From contig CAJJDN010000114.1 in NCBI GenBank assembly GCA_905182985.1, positions 302,111-366,110 of the forward strand: DNA of 64,000 nt. Reading direction: 5' to 3'. This document shows positions 53,973-64,000 of the stretch, piece after piece. The notes below the pieces were generated by a model, which saw only the letters and a list, made by a program, of their open reading frames with translations, was not told the DNA's origin and searched no databases. Both the position numbers and the translations under genes were made by a program. This stretch comes from Paramecium sonneborni (Eukaryota; Ciliophora; Oligohymenophorea; Peniculida; Parameciidae). Position 1 is the stretch's first letter. The number at the start of each line of letters is the position of its first letter.

Positions 53973-54560
53973 ATGTCTAACATTGATGAAGAGTTTTCAA
54001 AATTTTTTTAGTACGAGGAAGGTACGATTCTATGCAAGAGGAAGAAGAAGATGGAAATTGGAAATTAGACAATGATGACTCCTTAGAATGTTTTTTTAAA
54101 CTCATGGATTAGTTTCACCATAATTTGGCTCATTTGAAAATTTGTTGAAAATGTGATCTAATTTGTCAGGGAACATGAAGGTACCTTTGTTGTATAACCA
54201 TAATACAAGGAACAAGTTCGAGAAGTTGGTGATTTTGAATACCTATATTAATTCTAAATAACAAGATGTTGTATGGGTAAAAAGAATATTCACGTCGATA
54301 AATTTGAGGAGGAGATCTTTCCAATGATTGCTAGATTAAGAGATCTCACATATTCAAGATAACCAAAAATAGACTTAGAAGTAACTATGCAATTAAGAAA
54401 TAAAAGAGATGAATCAATAGAGGAGGAAAGTAAATAAATTTTAAAGGACTTCCATTTTTCAAATTGCTTATTATGGTGAGAAATAGATTTTGTTCATTGT
54501 AGAAAGATCCCTGAGCTCATATATAGCACATGATCCAATATTCCAAACATCAAAAGATTT
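53973..54560 (+). pseudogene. Truncated RNA polymerase second-largest-subunit (RPB2-like) remnant
   Basis: N-terminal part only of a beta-type RNA polymerase subunit. Seen in order, in changing frames: MSNIDEEFSKFF at the ATG 53973; an acidic stretch (EEEEDGNWKLDNDDS); HGLVSPQFGSFENLL, matching the GLV-x-x-Q-x-x-SF block at the start of these subunits; FPMIARLRDLTYS followed by IDLEV, matching the RLR-x-x-TY block; and LPFFKLLIMVRNRFCSL, matching the P-x-M-x-RS block. These normally lie within the first 200 or so of about 1,200 residues. Frameshifts and TGAs separate the blocks, and nothing of the rest is visible downstream. Which polymerase (I, II or III) cannot be decided safely; RPB2 is the best guess. 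Confidence 0.6.
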
Positions 54561-57106
54561 CTCATTCTTTTCAACCTATTTTAACTATATAATAATAATC
54601 TTATAATCTTTATATTATTAAAATAAATGATTTATCATTTATTCATAAATCTAATATTTTATAATTGTTTCGAGATCCATTTTTAATATTTAGTCTAGAT
54701 ATATTAATGATATTTAAATTTATTTTTGTTATTAAGTTTAGATAAATTTTAATCATTTTCATAGTGTTTATTTTATAAACTCTGCTAAACTGATGGGATG
54801 ATTTAATGGAAACTTAATTTCCAGAATTTAGAATCCTTAAATTGAAGTGTTGAAAATCGTTATTTATTTTAGAGATTTTTTAATCTTGAAGAATTGTTTA
54901 TGGGTTTTTACTATAAAATTCACTTCTATGTTTCTGTATCTAAAAATTGTTCCTTTTGTAACTCAATGCAATAAAAACAATAGAGAATATTATGATCAGA
55001 AATAATCAAAACAAAAAATTAATAATATTAAATTAATTATTAATATAAACATTATCGAATCGTTTTATTTAAATGCAACTTCAGCCAAGTCTTCCCCATT
55101 TTTTTTCTTGTGGAAGATAATCTGGAGCAATTAAGAAGAGATAATACACTCAAATGGAACGGAGCAACTTTTTGCTATTTGAATCGTTTAAATTTCTTCT
55201 TTTTACTCTTTCCCTTATTATCACTCCATAAGACTTGACTTTTAGAGGTATGCTGAAATGTTAATTACTTTTTTATGATAAATAAGATGATTTAACTTGA
55301 ATAAAAAAATCAATCATTTAATCTTGGATTAATAATGAGTTTCCAAAATTAAATGAGGGAATAGAATTCTTAAAGAATCAATTGATACTAATGAAAGAAA
55401 GTTTTGTATTGAATTACTTAAAAAAAATAATCTATCTCTCTTTGATTGAGTTCTCCTTATATTTTACAATCACATTTTCTTCTAATGAAGATTGCAATAT
55501 AATAACAAGAAGACTGCTCATACAGTATATTGGCTAATGTTCTTTCTTTAAATTAACTCAAATACAATTTGAATTTAGATTAGATGAATAAGATGATAGA
55601 TTTGTAACTATGCCTTTTTAGACAATTTGAGTTCGATTGAATAACTAAATAATAGGCTTTAATTTATTTATACTCATTTAATTTTTATAAGTGTTTACTT
55701 TTATTAATATTGAATAAAAATATATATTCTCACTGGGGGCTTGTTAAGCAATAAATCCATTTTGCTTTTCACTCAAAATTGCATTTAGCACATTTAGCTT
55801 TAAGGAATAATTGTTGATCTTGCAATTGAGAATTTTTTTCATGTTTTTTATAATTGTTAGCTACAAAAATTAATTCATAATAATAATAAGAAACAAAAAA
55901 ATGAGATAGATTACCATAATTAACAAAAGAAATGATGAGAATGTAAGAATGGCTTGAGAAAGATTATTCTTAATTGGCACTTTTTTTTTCTAATCTCATT
56001 ATCTATTGTCAATAATTCATAAAGAAGATCGAAGAATCAATATTGAAGTTCAAATTTACAAAGTGTAAATCCTTGAGCAATAATTTATGATATATATCTC
56101 GATTGTCTTTGGGTAAATGAAATGTTCAATTTGTAAAATCTGGCTTCGAATAAATTATAACATAAATGTGTTAAATTAAAGCATTTCAAATTGACTTTGT
56201 AGAACAATACAATTACTAAAAATGGAAAGTTTTTCAAATATCCACATTCAAAAATTAATAAAACAATTAATAAGGTTTGAACCTCAATAAATCTATCATA
56301 AAGTTTAAATTCATAATCAGAAATGTTTATTCTACTTCTAAATAAATCCAGATAGAAGTTGCAAACTACTGTTTAGATCAACTTTCTTTTTATTCCATTC
56401 AATAACCATTAACAATATCAACTAACCTCAAGATTTAGTTTACGTTAACCTCTCAACACTCCTATTAATCTTCTAATAGGATCACTTTGATTAATTTTTT
56501 ACTGAGAATCTGAAAAATTATGATCGTGATATATTTAAAAATTCGTGACTCTGTCATATACTAATCTTCTGGGTATCTTTATGAAGGGGAGAAGAGTTTC
56601 GAACAACTTCTTGTTCTTCCACTAAGGGCTGCATCTTAATTCAGAATTAATTTACTAATTAAATTTTAAAGTTATTGAATATTACTTTTGGAGTAAAAGA
56701 AAAATAATATAATTCAGTGTCTAACAATTAAGGTAACTTTTAAAGGATAAATAGTAAACTTTAAAATAATTGTTTTGTACAAAATATGGCTAAATATAAT
56801 TATTACTAAACAATTTAATTGAAGATTTTTTTGAGTTAAAGTTGTTTTGCCATTTTATTTGACCCAAAAAATATTAAACTCATATTTTCTTATGAAACAT
56901 TCTAACTAAAATCTATTCGTTTTTTTATTCTAAATAACTAATGTAATATATCTATTATTCATCTTATAATAGCCTATTTGACTGATCCTTTTCTATGAAG
57001 TTTCACAAGATAAAATTTTGATCAATACATTGTATTTAATTTTTAACATAAAATTCTTTTTGAAAAAAATTCATAAATAAATTTAATTTAATAGAGTTTG
57101 GCTTAA
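54561..57106. other. Gene-poor stretch with one interrupted ORF
   Basis: No intact gene recognised. A plus-strand frame from the ATG at 55154 has a hydrophobic start (MERSNFLLFESFKFLLFTL), is interrupted by TGA at 55298-55300, and then stays open to TGA 55628-55630 (109 further codons). It may be another remnant or chance, given the single stop codon. 56280-56640 is slightly richer in G and C and reads like eroded coding sequence, but I cannot name it. The last few hundred bases should hold the promoter of the kinase-WD40 gene. Confidence 0.4.
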
Positions 57107-60100
57107 ATGATAAATAGCAGATAGATTTAAGTTGAAAACATCCAGGTTAAAATAGGAAATAAAATTGCTAAAGGAAGATAAAGCGATGTTTATCGAGGGG
57201 AAATGGTAGATGGTAGTGTTGTTGCTATAAAAGTGCAAAAGTCAACAAGTGAAGATGAAAAAAAGATATTACAAACTCTCAAAGGAAAAGCATTTAAATA
57301 TATAATATAAGTATTAGCTTTTGAAGAAATAGAAGAAGAATTATTCATAATAATGGAACTTGGAGAAAAAATAGATTTAATAAGCCTTCCTGATAAACGA
57401 AAGACATGTTTGGAGGTATACAACTTTTTATATTTTAGATGGCAAAAGGAGTTTAAGAATTTCATTAATTAGGATATTTTCATCGAGATCTAAAATTAAT
57501 TAATTATGTTGTTGGAAAAGATAAAAAAATCAAATTAACTGATTTTGGAATCGCAAAAACAATTACAAAAGAAAGTAACATTATAAATAATGGAACAATG
57601 ATATATATGGCGCCTGAAATGTTTGTCAATAAATATTATGATTCCACAATTGACATATGGTCATTAGGTATGATCTTTTATGAAATTTTTAATAATTAAC
57701 CATTTTTTGAATTAAATGAAGTACATAAATTAATCGAAGAATGTATAGGTATAACACAATAATAAATTAACAAAAAAATAAAAGAATCAAAAAAAAATGT
57801 TAGTGAAGTTTGGCAATCAAAATTATTGTAAAAAATGATTGTTCAAAGATTAGATAATGAACGAAAATTAGATCTATCTAGATAAAGGATAAGCATTGAT
57901 GAAGTAGTTTAGGAGCTTGAATAATTAAATGATTTAGAATAATTTTAGTTTGAAAGGAAAGAAGATTTAAATGAGATTTTAATTTCTTTAAAAGATATCG
58001 ATTCCAAAGCATTCATTGCAATAATAGAAATGCTGAGAAATCAAAAAAGTTTGGATATTTTAGAATTTCTTTCAAAGTAGGAATATCAATAACATTTAGC
58101 ATAATTAGGATAATATAACGTCAATAAAATAAGAAATGCTATAATAAATATTAGTCAACACATATTTAATAAAAATGATTATTCACATGAAACTTACTAA
58201 TAAATTAGACAACAACTACATTCTAATATATCAAAAGAAGAAAAGATCGTCGATTTTTTGAAATTTTTAGTTCACCTTACAGCAATTGACAGACAATTCA
58301 TCTAAAGTGGATCCAATTCACTTAACCTATTAGTTGAAATGAAGGCAGATCTAAATAATTAGAGTTGGGAAGAAATTAGAATTAAGGATACTTCTTTAAT
58401 AGGTGGAACATTTGTAAGATGCAACTTTAATGGATCAGAATTTGATGGTGTGGATGTAAGTGGAATGAATTTAAATGGAGCTTAGCTGTTCAATTGTAAA
58501 TGGAGAAAGATAAAGATTCATGAATTGAGTCAAATAGATGGTCATACTTAAAAGGTATATTCAGTTTGTTTCTCTCCTGATGGAAATATTTTAACATCTG
58601 GTAGTAGAGGAAATTCTATAAGTTTATGGGATGTTAGGACAGGATAATAAAAAAATAAATTAGAGGGTCATACTAGCGCTGTTTACTCAGTCTGTTTCTC
58701 TCCTGATGGTAAAACTTTAGCATCTGGTAGTAAGGATAAAACTATACGCTTATGGGATGTTAAGACAGGATAATAAAAAAATAAATTAGAAGGTCATACT
58801 AGCGCTGTTTACTCAGTCTGTTTCTCTCCTGATGGTAATACTTTAGCATCTGGTAGTAAGGATAAAACTATACGTTTATGGGATGTTAAGACAAAAAAAT
58901 TAATGTATAAATTAGATGGTCATAGCGATTTTATAAATTCAGTCTGTTTCTCTCCTGATGGTAGTACTTTAGCATCTGGTAGTAAGGATAAAACTATTTG
59001 CTTATGGGATGTTAAGACAAAAAAATTAATGTATAAAATAGATGGTCATAGAGATATTGTAAACTCAGTCTGTTTCTCTCCTGATGGAAATACTTTAGCA
59101 TCTGGTAGTAAGGATGAAACTATACGCTTATGGGATGTTAAGACAAAAAAATTACTACATAAATTAGATCATCATGATTATGTAAACTCAGTCTGTTTCT
59201 CTCCTGATGGAAATACTTTAGCATCTGGTAGCGATGATAAGTCTATAGATTTATGGGATGTTAAGACAGGATAATAAAAAAATAAATTCAATGGTCATAA
59301 TGATCCTGTAAACTCTGTCTGTTTTTCTCCTGATGGAAATACTTTAGCATCTGGTTGTAAGGCTAATTTTTTACGCTTTTTTCACTCTGGTAATAGGGAT
59401 AATACTATACGCCTATGGGATATTAAGACAGGATTATAAAAACATAAATTAGATGGTCATCCTAACAGTGTTGACTTTGTCTGTTTCTCTCCTGATGGAA
59501 ATACTGTAGCATCTGGTAGTCATGACTCTATACGCTTATGGGATGTTAAAACAGGATAATAAAAAATTAAATTAGATGTTGATACTGTTATCATCAGGTC
59601 AATCTGTTTCTTTCCTGATGGAAATACTTTAGCTACCGGTTTTAATAATTCTATTTGTTTTTGGGATGTTAAGACAGGAAAATAAAAAAAAGAATTAACT
59701 ATTCGTAGGTCTTTCGACTCCATATGTTTCTCTCCTGATGGAAATACTATAGCTGGTGGTAATGATAAGTCTATAGAATTATGGGATGTTAAGACAAGAT
59801 AATAAAAAAATATACTAAATTGCCATACCAAAACTGTTTACTCACTCTGTTTTTCTCTTGATGGAAATACTTTAGCATCTAGTAGTGATAATTCTATACG
59901 ATTTTGGGATGTTAAGACAGGATTCTTAAAAAATAAAATAGATGGTCATATTGGTTCCATCAGGTCAGTCTGTTTCTCTCCTGATGGAAATACTTTAGCA
60001 TCTGGCCATTCGGGGCCTATCTTATTATGGGATGTTAAGACAGGAAAATAAAAATATAAATTAGATGGTCATACTAATTTTTTATAATCAGTCTGTTTCT

Positions 60101-61170
60101 CTCCTGATGGAAATACTTTAGCATCTGGTAGTGCTGATAACTCTATAGGCTTATGGGATGTTAAGACAGGATAATAAATAAATAAATTAGATGAGCATAG
60201 TGAGACTGTTTACTCGGTCTGTTTCTCTCCTGATGGAAATACTTTAGCATCTAGTAGTTATGATAAGTCTATACGTTTATGGGATGTTAAGACAGGATAA
60301 TAAAAAAATAATTTAGATGGTCATAGTGTTTCTGTTTATTCATTCTGCTTCTCTCCTGATAGAAATACTTTAGCATCTGTTAATTAGGATAACTCCATAC
60401 TTTTATGGGATGTTAAGACAGGATAATAAAAAAATAAATTATGTGGTCATGATAATTAAGTAAAGTTAGTCTGTTTCTCTCCTGATGGAAATACTTTAGC
60501 ATCTTGTAGTGATAACTCTATTTGTTTGTGGGATGTTTAAACAGGACAATAAAAAACTATGTTAGATTGTCAAACTATTGATTCAAACACAGTCTGTTTC
60601 TCTCCTGATCAAAAAACGTTAGCTTTCTGTGATTAAGATAATACTATTCTTCTATGGGATTTTTAGATAGGACAATATATAGCAAAAATGAATTGCTTTA
60701 TCAAGGTGAGATCATTAAGATTCTCATCTGATGGTACTATATTAGCTTACTATGTATTAAATTCAGACGAAGCTGAAAATGATAATGAAAATATTGATTA
60801 AGATGTTAATGCAGGTGACAATTATGAATATGGAGATTAAGATGTTGATGAGAATAATTTTTTTTTAGTTCATTTAAGGGATGTTAAAACAGGATAATCA
60901 ATAGAACCAACAGATAAACGTTGCAAAGATAATTTAGACTAATTTCTAACTCCATTATCCTAACATAATCAATTTGCAAAAAGTAATTTAAATATATTAT
61001 ACTTAGTGAACTAGAATCTAAATATACTCCATATATCCTAATAGGCCATATTCCAAGCAAAAGGAGCTTTAATATTCAAAAGCTCATTTGTTAACCAGAC
61101 AGGTATAGATCTGAAAACACTCTTTTAGTAAAAAGGAAGCTGTATTTTGGATGATTATTAAAAGAATTGA
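57107..61170 (+). CDS. Protein kinase-pentapeptide-WD40 repeat protein
   Basis: 1346-residue protein with one intron (57416-57438), leaving exactly 4041 coding bases. Domains: a kinase (residues about 15-260) with AKGRQSDVYRG loop, VAIKVQ Lys, [12 protein letters not shown] catalytic loop, DFGIAK and MAPEM, all key residues present; a helical linker; a short pentapeptide-type segment ([20 protein letters not shown], near 58400-58470); then about 18 WD40 repeats of 42 residues ([15 protein letters not shown], then IRLWDVKTG), the last ones degenerate and Asp/Glu-rich. The C-terminal tail ([20 protein letters not shown]) follows. WD arrays form beta-propellers; 18 repeats could make two or more. 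The repeat number suggests a scaffold that places the kinase on partners; target unknown. ATG at 57107 (MINSRQIQVENI); TGA 61168-61170. Confidence 0.88.
58546..60660 (+). repeat. Tandem ~126-bp DNA repeat array encoding WD40 units
   Basis: About 17 head-to-tail units of roughly 120-126 bp. The core gtctgtttctctcctgatgg and the gggatgttaagacaggataa block are almost unchanged between units, so the array is conserved at DNA level, not just at protein level. Variation is concentrated in the loops. One unit (near 59350-59440) carries an internal extension of about 39 bp. Confidence 0.9.
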
Positions 61171-63183
61171 TAAATATTAGATCGATCTAAGAGCAATAAT
61201 TAAATCATAAGTTTATTTTTTATAATCGCATAAAAGCGATTTATTTATTTATTACTTTTTGTGGTTAAGTATGAATAATTAAATAATGTTAAATCCTTAA
61301 ACATAACCCCAATCCAAACCCGAAACCTTTTAATAGAAGTTTATTTCAGCATTCACATAATGTTGTTAAATAATTTAATTATTTTTTTTGATATTTTTTT
61401 AATTTGATAACAATTAAATTTTCTAAATTTTCTGAAAAAAAAAAAAAAATTTTTAAAATGAGAAAAAATAATTTCCTCACCTAACCTTTTTAAAAGCGTT
61501 TGTGAATTCAAGTTATGAATAAGATATTACAAATACCTTTATTTGTAACTGTTCTAAAGACAACGAAAAGAGTAGATGTAAATATAGACAAAAGTAATTG
61601 AACTCTTTATTATTCAGTCACTTAAATTGAGAGATGATATTCAATTAATTAACATAATCTACAATTATTTTATGTTATTACATTTAATATATAATAGGTT
61701 CTTATTATAATTATTATTAATATATTCTTTTTAAGCATTATTTAGGTTTGATTAAGTCTAAATTTATTTTTTAGATATAAAGAATAGATTTGAATCTCAT
61801 TGATTCCACTAATAAGTACAAATATAAATTGAAAATTCACCGCAAAATCACGAATTACTGTTTTTTTCATTTTATTAAGAAGTCTTGATTTGAAGTAGTT
61901 AAATAATCTTTGTATTAAAAACTTTATATATTGTATTTACATTTTATTTCTTAATTCCTATATATAAATCATACATCCTTAATTGTGTCCACATTATGTT
62001 ATCATCAATTAATTTAATGAACGGAGTAAGTTAATTTTTTATGAACATTTCAATTCTAATCCATTTATTTTAATGAAATAAAACATAAAGATCAAAATTT
62101 GGATTTGCCATAAAGATTTCTTTTTTAAATTTGAAATTTATCAACTAATTCATTATCATTAAAAATCATAAGTTCCTTATCAGAATTGAGAAGGTAACAA
62201 ATACCTAAAGAAAAGTCACCTTTCAGAAATGATATCACTATATAACAATATTATCATATCTTCCATTTTTTAAAACACCTAAACTCATGTAATTTTTTAT
62301 ACAAATCCAAAAACAATCATTTCATCATACTTTCTTATAGAAAACTATAATTTTCTTTTATGTATAAAGATAGTGTTATTAATTTTGCGTATGTAAATTT
62401 GCCATTATTATCTTAGGCTTTTTTAATTGGATCTAATATAATCTATTAAATATATAAATTATTTAAATAAACTTAAACATCAATAACAGAGAAATATTTG
62501 AGTTCATTTTTATTTTAAATGATTTTGATATTATTTATATATATAAATTGTCAAATTATATTTATTTTTTTTTTTAATCATTTTTGAATAAATATTTACA
62601 ATAATTCCACTTTTATTAATAATCAAAATAAATATTGAATCATTTTAATTAATCTATATAATTTTATTATATCTTAACAAATAACCACAAAATTATTTTA
62701 AATAATCCAAATAATCAAATCTGTTTAAATATGATAAAGTGACAATTATTCAAATCTTTCATCATTTATTATGCATATATGAAATTTTTAAGAGTCTTTT
62801 CCTAGTAAACTTAATTTTTATTAAATCTCTAAAATTATGACAATAATCTAAATTTTATCATCTCACCTACATATTTCCATATATAGAAATTTATTCCAAT
62901 TAATTTTTCAATATATCTAACAGATATTTAATGACTACTGGGTATTTCTACATATCTAAGGATTATTGAAATTAATCACAATATTTATAATTCTTAAATA
63001 TTTGATAAATGCACAATTAACAATTAAAATGATTAAAAGACTTTAAGGAGATATCTTTATTAGTTTGTCATTTTTTTTAATTATATATTTTTATAAATAA
63101 TTTACTTCTATTATATTCATTAATTATATAAATTATACACTAAAATATATAACATAAATTATTTATTTTTATTTATTAATAAC
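61171..63183. other. Gene-poor AT-rich stretch
   Basis: About 2 kb without a frame I can support as a gene. It contains a 13-A run near 61435-61450 and a short C-rich stretch near 61303-61330 (ccccaatccaaaccc) that vaguely resembles Paramecium-type telomere repeats. It separates the kinase-WD40 gene (+) and the 63184 gene (-) in convergent orientation. Confidence 0.45.
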
Positions 63184-64000
63184 TCATTTTATTTTTTACC
63201 AAAACAAATCAAAATCAGATTCTAATTATGTTTTATCTTCTTCAGATTATTCAGTTTTATATTGTCTTAAAAATCCCTAACCTGAATCTGAAGTAAAATC
63301 ATTATTGAGTGTAGGTGAAACATATTTTTCAGCTAAATCACCATCAAAATTTTATACATAAAGTTAATAATTTGGATTCAAATAATAAGTGTATAATAAG
63401 TTCTCATTGATATCAACCTTTTCTAATAATGTTAGCATACAATCTTGGCTAAAAAAGATAATTTAAATATAATTACAAACCAATATTCTTAGGGATATTG
63501 GCTAAAAAATCCTATACTTGAGGATAACCAAATTTAGATTGAGCTCCTCCAACTAATTTAAGTAAAGGTACTCCTTAAATTGGATCTTTTTTTAATAAAT
63601 AGGATGTTAACTATAATTGACAATTATTAGTTTATGTAATAACAGTTTAGTCATTACCTATTTAAAATATTTATTTAAAAGATAGATAACATTTTGATAG
63701 GATGTTAAAGGAATATTAGTTGAAACAGATTTGGCATCAAAACCAATTCGATTGAATAGATCTATCGGTGTAATAAGGACTCTAAGTTTAAGTAGTTTGA
63801 TCAGATGATTAGTAATAAGGAGTTGATAATTTCAAGACTTAATAAAATGAACTTGTTTCTGTAATAAATTGAACTTAGTTTATAAAGGTATAAAGATTTA
63901 ATAGACACTAAGAGATCCTAAAAAATTTTTGGGTCTTTGAGAATTATAATTCAACACAAAGACATAATTACCTTTGACAGCCAATGAATATACATTAAAG
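63184..64000 (-). CDS. 3' part of an unrecognised gene, possibly damaged (5' end beyond window)
   Basis: Reads from the right edge (NVYSLAVKGNYVFVLNYNSQ) to TGA 63184-63186. Later parts include a conserved-looking block (GVPLLKLVGGAQSKFGYPQV, near 63555-63520) and an acidic C-terminus (SEEDKTQLESDFDLF). A 28-nt intron near 63445-63475 is well supported. The frame change near 63890 could be a 35-nt intron. An in-frame TGA near 63740 (after QSNWF) is not removed by any intron I can see, so it is a premature stop, a sequencing error, or an unrecognised splice. No family recognised. Confidence 0.5.

Noticed and set aside
56270..56300. tRNA T-arm-like ggtttgaacc
   Set aside because: No acceptor, D-arm or anticodon stem could be paired around it, and the T-loop consensus TTC is absent.
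61303..61330. Interstitial telomere
   Set aside because: ccccaatccaaaccc resembles C4A2/C3A3 repeats but is only about two units, irregular, and lies between genes with no break in gene content.
1..64000. CRISPR arrays, insertion sequences, bacterial promoters
   Set aside because: The sequence is a ciliate nuclear genome; the only strong repeats are coding arrays (TPR, MORN, WD40) and the two N-flanked assembly repeats.

Overview
The window is AT-rich nuclear DNA of a ciliate, most likely a Paramecium macronuclear scaffold. Long frames stay open only if TAA and TAG are read as Gln and TGA is the only stop. The genes are cut by very short GT..AG introns of about 21-35 nt, and three spliced models (S11 peptidase, THO2, kinase-WD40) close exactly in frame once these are removed. 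Standard-code ORF calling therefore breaks nearly every gene into fragments.

Layout. 1-4629 (-): large TPR-repeat protein with an intron in almost every repeat, running off the left edge. 5573-8260 (+): protein kinase with a long helical tail. 8331-10724 (+): Cys-rich, probably GPI-anchored surface protein, shown 1.9 times because a 1104-bp segment is repeated exactly around a single N. 11468-12773 (-): MORN/IQ protein with an MGNCC acylation N-terminus. 12881-28448 (-): one giant ubiquitin-system gene of about 5,100 codons with SPRY, UBA, RanBP2 zinc finger, a BIRC6-type E2 (UBC) domain and, in the same frame, a complete E1 ubiquitin-activating enzyme. 28576-29419 (+): small coiled-coil protein. 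29451-30846 (-): MYND-kinase gene with several disabling lesions. 31164-32737 (+): peptidase S11 (D-Ala-D-Ala carboxypeptidase-like) protein. 32780-36717 (+): THO2/THOC2 of the mRNA-export THO complex.

The second half is poorer in intact genes. About 37.0-39.6 kb holds a decayed PKHD1-like (TIG, PA14, beta-helix) gene. 39727-41991 is another exact repeat (1132 bp) around an N. 42134-50858 (-) is a giant Cys-rich/beta-helix membrane protein. 51.8-54.6 kb is a cluster of gene remnants: a kinase, a coiled-coil protein, and the N-terminus of an RNA polymerase second-largest subunit. 57107-61170 (+) is an intact kinase/pentapeptide/WD40 protein with about 18 WD repeats. 63184-64000 (-) is the 3' part of an unrecognised gene.

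The most striking item is the covalent E2-E1 fusion: one predicted polypeptide carries both the ubiquitin-activating and the ubiquitin-conjugating active-site Cys next to ubiquitin-binding modules. The two N-flanked repeats are probably unmerged contig overlaps, not biology.
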